DNA of 56,967 nucleotides from a virus, in the IMG/VR virus record IMGVR_UViG_3300042524_000351, positions 1 to 56,967 of that record. The stretch is one strand, 5' to 3'. How positions within the stretch are numbered: position 1 is the first letter of the stretch; every line of letters begins with the position of its first letter. A program made the position numbers and the translations under genes. Below, piece after piece: positions 39,301 to 47,167 of the stretch. The notes under the pieces are model-generated. The model was not told the origin of the DNA. It saw only the letters and a program-made list of their open reading frames with translations, and ran no database searches.

Positions 39301-40710
39301 GCCGAAGCGTTCGTCGTATCCTGGTTTCGGATAGACCAGCTTGCCATCGTCGGATAAGTGCGGCACCGGAACGTCGAGCACGCGGTGGATTCGCGGCAGG
39401 CACGAGCTGAAAAACCCGCTGACAAGTGTGATGCGGGCGTCCTGCTCGCTCATGCTTTTCGGGACGAAAACATGGTCGCCAGCATCGTCTTCCCTGGTGA
39501 CACCGGTTTCGACGGTGCGCTCGATGGCGGTGACCAGTTCCGCGGCCTTGATGGTCGAGAGCATGTGGCCGGGGATCGACCCCGCCTTGTCGGCGGCCGG
39601 AACGGTGGTGATTTCCACCACGTTGTTTGAGAAGCGGAACAGATCGAGAGCTGGGGCGAGGTATTGGCCGAGTTCCTTGCCGAACTCACCTTGGGCGCGA
39701 CCGAGTGCCGGGAGAATGATGCGTGGCCTGCCCGAGGCGTTGGTGTTGCCTGGGGACCAGACCCGGAGATTTGAACAACGGGCGGCGATGATCCCTGGTT
39801 TCTGAGCCTCCGCCCATTCGACCAGATCCCGGATGCCGTGTGATTCGCAATGCGAGTGCAGGCACTTGAACCCCGGCATGGTTTCCGGTTGGTTGAAAAT
39901 GATCGTGTCAGATCCGGGAGCGTCGGACACGCCTCCGGTGTGATCGGATTCCCACGGGCAGCGCACCGACCACTTGTTGTGATCCGGATCGAGGCAGGTG
40001 CCCAAACGGCCAAGGTCTTCCATCACCCCGGCGAGATCGAGTGTGCGGAGGTCTTCATTCCATCGCGCCCACCATGGTTTTTCCTTCGACGGGCGACCGC
40101 GTTTCTTGGCTTCCGGTGCCGAGAATCCAAACCAGCGGCAGAGGTTGTTCCAACTCACTTCCGGGATGTCGCCGGTGACTTCCCAGGAATATGTGTGGCC
40201 GCTTTTGTGGACCGATGGCGAGAGAACGAGATTGAGTCCGTCCAGATAGAGTTCGGCGGTGACGGCATCATTGATCTGGCAGGTGGGTGCCTTCTTCGAC
40301 TTCATCACTTCCTCGGGGATGTCGCGGCAGATGAATGCCAAGTGCGCTCCGCCGCCAGTGCGTTCACGGGGGACGGCGACAAGATCCGGTTGGGTGGCGA
40401 GCCATGCCATCACCGAGGCACCTGCATCCGGCTTACTGTCGAGATCAACATGGACGAATGGCGCACGCACCACGCAACCGATATTGTGGCTGGATCCGTT
40501 GGCGAAATACTTGGTTAGGAAATCTGGGCTGATCTCGGATGCCATGTGGTTGCGCCAGCCTTTGAGGATCGGTTTCTTGCCGCGCTCATGGTGGTCGCCA
40601 CGGTCGGGAGGCAGTAGGGGATGGATCGCCCAGCCGAGAGTGGTGGCGTAGAACTGCGCGGCGGCAAGTCGGTCGAGGGAGTTGATGTCGGGTGGAATTG
40701 AGGGCTTCAT
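36301..40710 (-). CDS. Primase-helicase-exonuclease-DNA polymerase I fusion
   Basis: A 1469-residue replication protein with four activities in one chain. (1) AEP/PrimPol, 1-190: VHVDLDS (D89, D91), GGGAHLAF (H123), LSPSVHKSGHTYSW. (2) A zinc/CHC2-like patch around C251, H257, C283, H285-C288. (3) AAA+ (SF3-like) helicase: Walker A GNREGCGKDT (541-550), FHLANMKG, sensor FSFSANN, RRCRRIRLRF. (4) 3'-5' exonuclease: DIE at 924-926, IAHNAKFD, YAARDVAH; then family A polymerase with VADYSQIELR (D1245), KAVNFGLLYG and VSTVHDEVVV (H1420, D1421). A Lys/Asn-rich AT-rich linker (866-890) joins the helicase and exonuclease halves. The whole would start and extend DNA without a host primase. Confidence 0.85.
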   Translation of the reverse strand: MKPSIPPDINSLDRLAAAQFYATTLGWAIHPLLPPDRGDHHERGKKPILKGWRNHMASEISPDFLTKYFANGSSHNIGCVVRAPFVHVDLDSKPDAGASVMAWLATQPDLVAVPRERTGGGAHLAFICRDIPEEVMKSKKAPTCQINDAVTAELYLDGLNLVLSPSVHKSGHTYSWEVTGDIPEVSWNNLCRWFGFSAPEAKKRGRPSKEKPWWARWNEDLRTLDLAGVMEDLGRLGTCLDPDHNKWSVRCPWESDHTGGVSDAPGSDTIIFNQPETMPGFKCLHSHCESHGIRDLVEWAEAQKPGIIAARCSNLRVWSPGNTNASGRPRIILPALGRAQGEFGKELGQYLAPALDLFRFSNNVVEITTVPAADKAGSIPGHMLSTIKAAELVTAIERTVETGVTREDDAGDHVFVPKSMSEQDARITLVSGFFSSCLPRIHRVLDVPVPHLSDDGKLVYPKPGYDERFGTWLNPHAPQLKTMGHSEALRWLLQDLFGLPEHGGFWWHDEQSRIHALARFITPFCRGLMGWMRTPLWIYDGNREGCGKDTCADLTHIAYTGRSIVCAPLSKECDDEMRKRITSALMAGSRFFHLANMKGHVRYASLEAATDNSGVWEDRRLGVSETMTLPNETEFSFSANNATWEPDIERRCRRIRLRFSPDDINGHRYRHIDIKGWVRRHRSELLSAVAALVNEWVRQGCPPGPSPFTSFPEWGQTVGGILHCAGLPDPCRPHEDSQSSGDQATKAMRDFFVLAFDHFGDREVLKKEFQAFIQQSEEVHELFDWLDFAARRGLTSFGKIVAKFDKRELGGITFRLKQTSKNFGIYRFFREGDGELPICLSTPKPATSTEGRRDIEGHFHTPYMGEKNDDEKNKNHDELKGLYKGDRKNSPNVPTSLKQVFCSIRTDLDRVALDLTCASRIALDIETYGERKGDGLDPWKGEIRLLTVCRHGGPIWTIDLRAVGYDLGPLRPILEETGIIAHNAKFDLLWLRVKCGLFAKRVHCTLTAARILSAGTKPGNDLDKCLERYLGIQPAADHSRSDWASMLLTDDQLAYAARDVAHLHDLLGTMESELEFSGLDTVWALESNLLPCVVSMEATGIHTDKSKLESIAAEADRLAQKAADDLRVALENPGINPASPSQILAALRAKGLKLESTAEEVLKAADDGLLVPLVLAYREASKRAQQAESLVGHIQKDGRIHGRFEPLGTATGRFSSKEPNLQNIGRGEMREAFTAPNGKRLIVADYSQIELRAAAAIAGETKMIDAYKSGADLHKLTAATVLGKPEDQVTKSDRQLAKAVNFGLLYGQSAPGLVKYAASSYGVTLDEDQATDIRQAFFRTYSRLRQWHGTSHNQAEAGVTEVRTRTGRRRLVPEKASEWERFTALVNTPVQGGTADGMKHALILIHERLPKSARLVSTVHDEVVVECREESANECREIITTAMVEAMAALFPEVPVEVEANICTTWAEK
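38092..38115 (-). other. Two slippery heptamers in the fusion linker
   Basis: On the minus strand, GAA AAA AAT at 38115-38107 and again at 38100-38092 place A_AAA_AAT in frame twice. A -1 slip at the first meets TGA and at the second meets TAA at once, so either would release a primase-helicase of about 868-873 residues. This imitates E. coli dnaX, where frameshifting makes a shorter product. It may also be chance in an AT-rich linker. Confidence 0.35.
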
Positions 40711-41960
40711 GGGTGTGAGTGGGGAAAGTGGAAATCGAGTGCTCGCTGGGAGACAAAGACGCCACGCGGCCAGTCCTTGAGGTGGAGTCCGGCGAGCGTG
40801 CGGACACGGGAAAGGGCGACGTATGCCTGGCCCGGTTCACGGGCGGCACGGATGTCGATGAAGGCGGAGTCGAGCGTGAGACCTTGCGCTTTGTGGATGG
40901 TTAGGGCGTTGGCCAGCCGTAGCGGCATTTGCTCGAACCAGGCGGAACCCGGATCGTTGGAGTCGTAGCGCCAGCGGTAGGGCGACACTTCCAGCTCGCG
41001 GCCTTCGGTGAAGACGACGGCGGAGGTGATGCCGATGGATACCACTTCACCGGTCTGACCATTGACGAAGCCGTCGTCGGGGCGATTGACGGTGAACATG
41101 ACCTTGGCACCCGGCTTGAGTCGCAGGACTTTTGGCGTGAGCAGGTTCTTTTCGAGGAAGTCGATTTGGTGCTGTGGTCCCCAAGTTTCCGCCTCGCGGA
41201 CGGATTCAGGGCCGGGAAGTTCGCCGAGACAGTAGTCGTTCCAGCGATCCACCATCGAGTTGTGTGTGAAGAGTCTAGTGATGTCCCTGGCAGGGAACGT
41301 GGTGATGCGTGGACGCAGCAGACGTTCGGTGTCGCCGTCGATCTCACCGCGTCGAAACTTGGCAAGAGCCGCCACGAAATCCGGTTCGTCCTGCCGCATG
41401 ATCCGTCGCAGTTCGACGGTCTGGAATTTCGCTGCCGACCATGCCGATGAATCAAAGGCCCAGTCATAGGATTGCGTCGGGTTGATTCTAACGGGTGGCA
41501 GTTGCAGAAAGTCACCGGTGCCGATCACCTGAATGCCACCGAAGGGGCGTTTGTCCTCACGGATTTTACGGCAATGAAAATCGAGATAGTCGAACGCACT
41601 GCCTGAGAGCATCGAGATTTCATCAATCACGAGCCGCTTGCAGCGACGCACCCTGTTGAAGGCAGCACGCACGCTCGGTTTCGGATCGCGGGCTAGTTGT
41701 TCAAAGAATCGCTCGAAACTCTGCCCTTTGGCGGGACCGAGAAGCATTCCGGCCCAACGGTGAACGGTCATGCCGCCGACGTTGAGGGCTGCCACTCCGG
41801 TTGATGCCACGACGTGCGTGTCCGGGTGACGTTTCAGGTAGTCCCGGACGTTGTGGCTTTTCCCGGACCCTGCTGGGCCAGTGAGAAACGTGTTCTCACC
41901 AGCCGTGGCAAGGTCGAGGAATCGGTCGGATGGACTCCGTGCAACCAGGCTTCCGCTCAT
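40707..41960 (-). CDS. Pif1/RecD2-like SF1 helicase
   Basis: A 417-residue helicase. FLTGPAGSGKS (motif I), VVASTGVAALNVGG, MTVHRWAGM, RLVIDEISMLSG (motif II), QVIGTGDFLQLPPV (motif III), VMFTVNRPDDGFVNGQTG, LTIHKAQGLTL (motif V) and YVALSRVRTLAGL (motif VI) appear in order. This is the Pif1 layout; it unwinds forks, R-loops or recombination intermediates. The start is the ATG at 41960, which overlaps the stop of the small membrane protein (ATGA). Its stop overlaps the polymerase start. Confidence 0.88.
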   Translation of the reverse strand: MSGSLVARSPSDRFLDLATAGENTFLTGPAGSGKSHNVRDYLKRHPDTHVVASTGVAALNVGGMTVHRWAGMLLGPAKGQSFERFFEQLARDPKPSVRAAFNRVRRCKRLVIDEISMLSGSAFDYLDFHCRKIREDKRPFGGIQVIGTGDFLQLPPVRINPTQSYDWAFDSSAWSAAKFQTVELRRIMRQDEPDFVAALAKFRRGEIDGDTERLLRPRITTFPARDITRLFTHNSMVDRWNDYCLGELPGPESVREAETWGPQHQIDFLEKNLLTPKVLRLKPGAKVMFTVNRPDDGFVNGQTGEVVSIGITSAVVFTEGRELEVSPYRWRYDSNDPGSAWFEQMPLRLANALTIHKAQGLTLDSAFIDIRAAREPGQAYVALSRVRTLAGLHLKDWPRGVFVSQRALDFHFPHSHP

Positions 41961-42124
41961 GGCAGCCACGCGCCTCCGCCGCGAATCACCCAGCCTGCAA
42001 GTAGGCCGAGGAGGAATGACAGGACGATCATCGGCCAGCGGCGACGACGGCGGTTTTGACGCACGACAAATCCCTGGATAGGGAAGCGTCGATACGCAGA
42101 CTGCGGATAGATGGGAGTGGTCAT
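41957..42124 (-). CDS. Small single-pass membrane protein (55 residues)
   Basis: A short gene, beginning MTTPIYPQSAYRRFPIQGF, with a run of five Arg just before a hydrophobic helix (MIVLSFLLGLLAGWVI) and a Gly-rich C-terminus ending AWLP. The positive-inside rule suggests the N-terminus is cytoplasmic. The near-palindrome O4 (42091-42109) lies in its first codons. TGA overlaps the helicase ATG. Unknown role; perhaps a membrane anchor for replication. Confidence 0.6.
   Translation of the reverse strand: MTTPIYPQSAYRRFPIQGFVVRQNRRRRRWPMIVLSFLLGLLAGWVIRGGGAWLP
42091..42109. promoter_or_regulatory. Candidate operator O4
   Basis: GATACGCAG-A-CTGCGGATA, a 19-bp near-palindrome sharing its arms with 27668-27686, 22436-22454 and 22204-22222. 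It is inside the first codons of the small membrane protein, where a repressor could block the replication operon that begins near 44.5 kb or an internal promoter. Confidence 0.4.
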
Positions 42125-42150
42125 GGTTGTGGATCTTAATTTTGATTTTG

Positions 42151-43017
42151 TTAGGCCGGGACCAACGCGGTCGGCGGTGTTTCATCGCCTGCATCCGGTG
42201 AGTCCTTCACCGGGCAGTAATTTTTCTGCCAGACCCACAAGTCGCGGGCGGCGAGGAAGGCGCGGAAGAATCCGGGTTTGTCGGCATCGTCCCAAACCTG
42301 CGTGACGACCGGCACCGGTTCGGTGGAACCGATGACAACCGAGGCGATGGCGGCGTCCAGCAATCCCTTGTCGCGGGAAGCGAGCGCCTGATGGTAGGCT
42401 TCAAGTTGCAGCGGCCAAGTATCGTGGAGGATCGGCTTGAACGATCCATTCTTGTCACGCCGGGTTTTTTGCGTTTTGAAGTCGATGACGGTCGGACGCC
42501 CGGTGGATTTGAGCGTCGCCACCAGATCCACCCGTCCGGCGTATCCCCATTCGAGGTGACCGGTGGCGATTTCAACCGAGTGTACCTGTGTGACCTCCGC
42601 ATCGAACCACTGGCGAGCCGGTTCAAAGAGGCGGGCAACCTCCTTGTCCTCGGGCAACCAGCGACCTTGCGCATAACCTTCGATGGCGGCGTGAACCGCG
42701 CTGCCAAGATCAGCAGCACGACCAACTTCGCTGTGCATGTCAGTGATGACACGCTTGGCGAAGTCGTCGAGGGATTCGCCTTCGGTGCGCGGCAGGGTGA
42801 GTGCCGCGAGGATGGCCTGTTCCTGTTTCCATGCGTCCAACCCCGGCTTGGCGAGGATGGACAGCACGTTGGTCACGGATGGGAACAGGCCGAGTTTTCT
42901 AGCGTCACGCAGACTGGTTGGGCGTGAGCCCTTCCCGTCGGCACGCGGCACCTCATGAAGGGGCGTGCCGTCCGGGAAATACCAGTGCGATGCGGACTCT
43001 CGTGGAACGATGAGCAT
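42151..43017 (-). CDS. PD-(D/E)XK nuclease (RecB/Cas4-type)
   Basis: A 288-residue protein with a RecB-type nuclease core: RAADLGSAVHAAIEGY (His of motif I), GYAGRVDLVATL (D), TVIDFKTQK (DxK), and WPLQLEAYHQAL (QhxxY motif). The N-terminus (HWYFPDGTPLHEVP) is unrecognised. It could process DNA ends for recombination or packaging. The ATG at 43017 was chosen because upstream codons overlap the SSB gene in a non-protein-like stretch. Confidence 0.75.
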   Translation of the reverse strand: MLIVPRESASHWYFPDGTPLHEVPRADGKGSRPTSLRDARKLGLFPSVTNVLSILAKPGLDAWKQEQAILAALTLPRTEGESLDDFAKRVITDMHSEVGRAADLGSAVHAAIEGYAQGRWLPEDKEVARLFEPARQWFDAEVTQVHSVEIATGHLEWGYAGRVDLVATLKSTGRPTVIDFKTQKTRRDKNGSFKPILHDTWPLQLEAYHQALASRDKGLLDAAIASVVIGSTEPVPVVTQVWDDADKPGFFRAFLAARDLWVWQKNYCPVKDSPDAGDETPPTALVPA

Positions 43018-43036
43018 TGACGTTGCGGATCGGATG

Positions 43037-43750
43037 TTAGAACGGGATGTTGTCCTCTTCATCGTCCTGAGACGAGAGAGCCTGCTTGGCCTGCTGGATG
43101 GCAGCGATGAGTTCGCGGTCGGCCTTGAGCGGCTTTTCCATTTCAAGTGCGGTTGGCAGCCACTTGGTGAGCAGTGCCTCCACTGATTCGCGGTCGAGTT
43201 CGCCAAGGTCGATTCCGGTGTGGCGGCCAACGTGGACTTTCACGCGACGCCAATCGGACGAAGCCTCGCCGCTGTTGGATGCTGGACGGAACTTCTCGTC
43301 GTTGCTCTGGCGGTCCTTCTGGCGAACATACTTACCAGACGGCTTGAGCGGTTCGCCGGATTTGTCGGCGCGGATCAGGCCGATGTTTGCATAGACCGTG
43401 CCGTTGTAGTCGTTGTGAACTACGGACACACGGGCTGGACGACCAATGAGTGATTCGGTGTCGAACTCGTTCTGTTCGGCGGCTGTCAGATCGCGACCGA
43501 ACCACTGTTTTAAGAAAGCTCGGAGAGCGGCCTTCTCATGCAGACTCGGTGTGAAGCTGCGGGAGAATAGCAAGTATGGGCTGCCGTTCTGACGGATTTC
43601 AGTGGTCTCATAAACGAAGCGAAATGTCTCGCGCTCGCCATAGGCTGATTGGGTTTTCTTGAGTGGAGTCACGTCAACGCAGACAGCTTGGCCGTCATAC
43701 TCGGGGTGTGCCTCGAATGGTGAATTAGATCCAGATGCGGATAGTTTCAT
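43037..43750 (-). CDS. Phage single-stranded DNA-binding-like protein
   Basis: A 237-residue protein ending SSQDDEEDNIPF, the acidic tip that single-strand DNA-binding proteins use to recruit partners. The N-terminal part (GQAVCVDVTPLKKTQSAYGERETFRFVYET) is strand-rich, as an OB-fold would be, and YANIGLIRADKS appears later. I assign an SSB/DUF669-like role in replication with the fusion polymerase. The start ATG at 43750 begins the conserved part. It sits 19 nt upstream of the nuclease gene start. Confidence 0.65.
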   Translation of the reverse strand: MKLSASGSNSPFEAHPEYDGQAVCVDVTPLKKTQSAYGERETFRFVYETTEIRQNGSPYLLFSRSFTPSLHEKAALRAFLKQWFGRDLTAAEQNEFDTESLIGRPARVSVVHNDYNGTVYANIGLIRADKSGEPLKPSGKYVRQKDRQSNDEKFRPASNSGEASSDWRRVKVHVGRHTGIDLGELDRESVEALLTKWLPTALEMEKPLKADRELIAAIQQAKQALSSQDDEEDNIPF

Positions 43751-43843
43751 GGTATTTGATGTGGTTTGGTTTGTTGATGGAGGCCGCGTAAATGTTAGAC
43801 CATGTCCCGTGCGGCCTGCCTCAGACCGGAACACGGAAGATTG

Positions 43844-44488
43844 TTAGACCGATTTCGCAGGTTGTGGCTGATCGCAAAGAAGGGAGCAGCGCAGATCGAA
43901 GTCACTGGTGCGCTCACCAGGATCGTTCGGGAATGGGGTAGCCATTACCTCGGCAGCGCGAATGTCCGTCGTAACCATGCAGTTGCGCTGATCTGCTCCG
44001 GCTTTACGGATAGCGACCCACATGAGGTGGCGCTCGTGATATTCGCCCGTATGCCCGGTGAAGACGGAACTCCCATCCGGGTTGCAAATCATGCTGATGA
44101 CATGCGTACCAGCGGGGATGCGGTGGAGGAGCGACCATGTTAGCTTTCCATGGAATGGCAGGTGGATCTCGTGATTGGTAAACGAACGGCGCTCCAGTTC
44201 ATCGCGACTCACTTCTGAGTTGTCTTCGTCCCCGGTTTCGGCGATGTCGGTAAGCTGGCGGCCTCTCTCATCGGATGGGCTGTAATGATCCTTTTCCGAA
44301 AGCCATGCTCGCACCTTGGATGGATCGAAGCGCACCATTCCTCCGACTTGGAGGGCAGGAAGTCCCTGTTGACGTAGGGAGTAAACTTGGCGTTCGGAAC
44401 AACGCAGGAACTTTGCAACGTCTGGAGTTGACCAGAGGATTTCCTGCGATTCAGACGGATCATTTCGGTATTGGTTGGTAGGCTTCAT
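43844..44488 (-). CDS. HTH_17 DNA-binding domain fused to an unknown domain
   Basis: A 214-residue protein. Residues 18-66 (LWSTPDVAKFLRCSERQVYSLRQQGLPALQVGGMVRFDPSKVRAWL, in part) form an excisionase-type winged HTH, a paralogue of 28205-28444. The remaining 150 residues are an unrecognised globular part (HLPFHGKLTWSLLHRIPAGTHVI...VFTGHTGEYHERHLMWVAIRK). A DNA-binding domain on an effector or sensor domain fits a regulator of the replication operon, whose first gene this probably is. Confidence 0.65.
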   Translation of the reverse strand: MKPTNQYRNDPSESQEILWSTPDVAKFLRCSERQVYSLRQQGLPALQVGGMVRFDPSKVRAWLSEKDHYSPSDERGRQLTDIAETGDEDNSEVSRDELERRSFTNHEIHLPFHGKLTWSLLHRIPAGTHVISMICNPDGSSVFTGHTGEYHERHLMWVAIRKAGADQRNCMVTTDIRAAEVMATPFPNDPGERTSDFDLRCSLLCDQPQPAKSV

Positions 44489-44557
44489 GAACTTTCAGGG
44501 GTTCATAAAGCTGGCCGGACAAATGATGTCCGATTCCGGACAAACCGTGTCGGGTGT

Positions 44558-44586
44558 AAAAAAAAGAGCGACCTGACTGGTCGCTC
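44558..44586 (-). terminator. Rho-independent terminator of the unknown two-gene operon
   Basis: On the minus strand, GAGCGACC-AGTCA-GGTCGCTC (44586-44566) is a perfect 8-bp stem followed by eight T (44565-44558). It ends the transcript of the operon 46991-44618 about 32 nt after its stop and isolates it from the HTH gene at 44488. Confidence 0.85.
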
Positions 44587-44617
44587 GGGGATTGAAGGCG
44601 CATTTGGACCGCCGTGA

Positions 44618-45850
44618 TCACGTCTGCCATGGGAGAGGCTCAGGAGGGTTGTATGCGAAGTTGGTTCCTCGCGTAATATAGCTGTCCAAGTGGCGAGCCA
44701 AGGCGTCGAGGTCACCACCCAGATTTGCGTCGATCCATCGGTCTATCGACCTTTTCAAGGTCTCTGCCTCCTTCGATTCATCATTGCCTTCTCTCTTGAC
44801 CTTCCCGCCATGAATGCCAGCCAGACCGAATTGGTTGCAAAATTCCTGCCACGCTTCTTCCGCATCTCGAAACTCACGGCTTTCTTCACCATATTGGTCC
44901 TTCGCTGCCATCATCTCGGCGTGTATTTCCTTTCCCTCGTGCTTTTGATCCTCGGTGAGATCGTTTGTGGTCCGGCCGCGTGTGCCCTTTGATCGGACGA
45001 GGGCACTGTTGGAACCGTCCGGTTGACCATTCCGCTTACGGTCGTTAGAGCGACCATTGAGTTCGTCCGTCATGAGAGAGGCGGTGTATTCTTTATCTGG
45101 ATTGCGCAGTAGCAGCCACAACCGCTCCATCGCAACGCTATGGGGAACAGCTCTTTGCTCTGCTGTATTGAAGCCGACTTCCCAGGAGTTGCCCCCCTTC
45201 ACCTTCCGGAAGTAGTATCCCGGCTTGCGGTCCAGCATGGCAGCGGGAAGCCTTACCAATTCAAGATTCAAACCCTCTTCAGTGGTAATCTGATAGAGAT
45301 ACTCCAAAAACAACCCTTGTCTTTCCAGTCGCAACAACTCGGTTGCGGCGATAGCCATCGTAAATGGAAGCAAAAGAAGGTGTTGATTGCCTGCTCCGTC
45401 AAGATCAAGTGTCCTGATCGCCGCTAACAACTTTTCAGTCGAGACCGGTCCATGGTAGTAGAGAAGACGAAGGAGCCTTCCGCTTATGGATGTCGTGCCG
45501 ACCGTCCAGACGGGCCCGTCCATGCTGACTTCACGCTCGGTTCCGCAAAGACGTGCAATCCACTTAATCATCCCCTGATGGCTGAACCGGAAACGCTCCA
45601 CTTCCGCTGCCTCAATCTTGATCCAATCGCGAGCCGGGTCCGACAAGTCCACCAAATGCAGGCCGCCCTTGGTTTTTCGGACCGCGACGCGGCCAAATGA
45701 TGGGTGGTCTATTTCCTCAGCCACTCCGGTCTTCACCAGAACCTTGTTGGAACGGAGAAGATCGAAGCCGGCCGAGGAAATGGCATTCAATTCGGCAACG
45801 GCGAAGCATGGGCTGGACGTTTGACTGGCGCGATCAACCAAGGACCGCAT
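44618..45850 (-). CDS. Unknown protein, second gene of a two-gene operon
   Basis: A 410-residue protein. The N-terminal part has a beta region (RVAVRKTKGGLHLVDLSDPARDW) and helices. The middle (SISGRLLRLLYYHGPVSTEKLLAAIRTL) looks like a winged-helix module. A basic, low-complexity linker (ELNGRSNDRKRNGQPDGSNS) leads to a helical C-terminus. GGAGTTTG precedes the ATG at 45850, which overlaps the upstream gene by 17 nt; the gene ends at a strong terminator. I do not recognise the family. Phage-regulator and defence readings are both open. Confidence 0.6.
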   Translation of the reverse strand: MRSLVDRASQTSSPCFAVAELNAISSAGFDLLRSNKVLVKTGVAEEIDHPSFGRVAVRKTKGGLHLVDLSDPARDWIKIEAAEVERFRFSHQGMIKWIARLCGTEREVSMDGPVWTVGTTSISGRLLRLLYYHGPVSTEKLLAAIRTLDLDGAGNQHLLLLPFTMAIAATELLRLERQGLFLEYLYQITTEEGLNLELVRLPAAMLDRKPGYYFRKVKGGNSWEVGFNTAEQRAVPHSVAMERLWLLLRNPDKEYTASLMTDELNGRSNDRKRNGQPDGSNSALVRSKGTRGRTTNDLTEDQKHEGKEIHAEMMAAKDQYGEESREFRDAEEAWQEFCNQFGLAGIHGGKVKREGNDESKEAETLKRSIDRWIDANLGGDLDALARHLDSYITRGTNFAYNPPEPLPWQT

Positions 45851-46991
45851 CAAACTCCGGAAGGAGGAGGACATTGGCGTCATAAAGTTTTGAGATGATC
45901 TGAGAGGTATCCGCCCCACGCTTGAACTCGATTTTGTTCGGCGCGGTGAGGATGACTTTACGACGACGGGTGACGCCATCGATTGGCATTTTCAGGGTAA
46001 CTCTCCGTATGGATGCCTGACGGACTGTATCCAATCGCTGATCACGCCGCAGGATCTCAAGGATGTCTGCACCGGTTATGCGGTAGCGGGCCATCATCTC
46101 ATCGTGTGCCGGGGAGTAGTCCACCTCTGTGATGAGAGTGCGGTCCTCCAGTGCATCAGGTATATCCGCATCGTCGGCAAAAAGTTCCGACAACTGGAGA
46201 ATGGATGCCGCACCAGGCCATTCATAGGCACTCGGATCTGCAAGAAAGGACTCTGCAAATGCGCGCCGTATAGGATCAGTCAGGCGACCGTAACCGGAGC
46301 GAATGCCAAGCATGCCGGTGGCCGGTTCAAATAGGGCGGCATCGAACTGGAGATCCCTCGCCTCTTCCCTGGAAAGGCTAGGCGAGGTTTCCGTGCCGCT
46401 GAGGCGACGCTGGGCGCGAGGCGATTTCTCAAAATAGAAACCAATGGTGAACAGCTCGGTATTCTCGAAGCGACGCAGCAAGACCCGACGGCTGCCGAAT
46501 TTACTGCCGCAACTGGCGGCGATGAGGGTGCGAAACGTATTGGTGGCGGTATTCAAATCGCTGACCAGTGTGACGGGCCGGCAAGGTTTGAACATTTGCA
46601 GCGAATCGCATTTGCGCACCTCATCCAGGCTCAACGCCGTTTCAAAGAGGTCGCGCCGGTTGGAAAGAACGTGGAGAGCGAGGCACTCGGATGTCAGATT
46701 CAGGTTGTATGGAGTAGATAGACCTGCCGCCCTGAGAGCTGCGAGGATTTGGTCGTGACCTTCAGGAGAGGTCATTTCCCAAGCTTCCACCATGCCAGAC
46801 GTCAAGACGCGGTATTCCTCAGGAGGGCAGGTGCCCAGATGAGTTGCGAATGCGGCAGCGGACACGACTGGACGTGGTAAGGTCAACCCTGCGGCGGGTA
46901 TGGATTGGAGGTATTCTTCGAGGATTTCCTCGTGCCCCGCAAAGGTTTGGAGGAAAGCCTCGTGATCGAAGTGGTTCGAGTTACGGGACAT
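45834..46991 (-). CDS. Unknown protein, first gene of a two-gene operon
   Basis: A 385-residue protein, mixed alpha/beta. Recurring features: a charged N-terminus, a strand-rich centre (TNTFRTLIAASCGSKFGSRRVLLRRFENTELFTIGFYF) and a C-terminal part with GADILEILRRDQRLDTVRQASIRRVTLKM. No catalytic motif stood out. It is transcribed divergently from the type I RM operon and coupled with its partner, with a single terminator. It may be a separate defence or regulatory unit. Confidence 0.6.
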   Translation of the reverse strand: MSRNSNHFDHEAFLQTFAGHEEILEEYLQSIPAAGLTLPRPVVSAAAFATHLGTCPPEEYRVLTSGMVEAWEMTSPEGHDQILAALRAAGLSTPYNLNLTSECLALHVLSNRRDLFETALSLDEVRKCDSLQMFKPCRPVTLVSDLNTATNTFRTLIAASCGSKFGSRRVLLRRFENTELFTIGFYFEKSPRAQRRLSGTETSPSLSREEARDLQFDAALFEPATGMLGIRSGYGRLTDPIRRAFAESFLADPSAYEWPGAASILQLSELFADDADIPDALEDRTLITEVDYSPAHDEMMARYRITGADILEILRRDQRLDTVRQASIRRVTLKMPIDGVTRRRKVILTAPNKIEFKRGADTSQIISKLYDANVLLLPEFDAVLG

Positions 46992-47167
46992 GGTTATTGG
47001 CTGGTTGTTGGTTCTTAGCAATACACCGCGCCGGAACTCTTCCCGGCAGTATACGTTGCACCGCGCGGAAGATTCTGCACGATTCTGCTTGCATGGTCAA
47101 ATTGTTTCTGCAATTTTCCTCCCGCAGTGCTCGTTATACTGTGATCAGCATTACCAAATCTCCCACC
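46992..47167. promoter_or_regulatory. Divergent region between the unknown operon and RM operon
   Basis: A 176-bp gene-free gap with AT-rich sequence near 47095-47150. A TATACT hexamer at 47135-47140 could be a -10 box for the RM operon; the upstream TTTTCC is a poor -35. Nothing else is seen. Confidence 0.3.
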
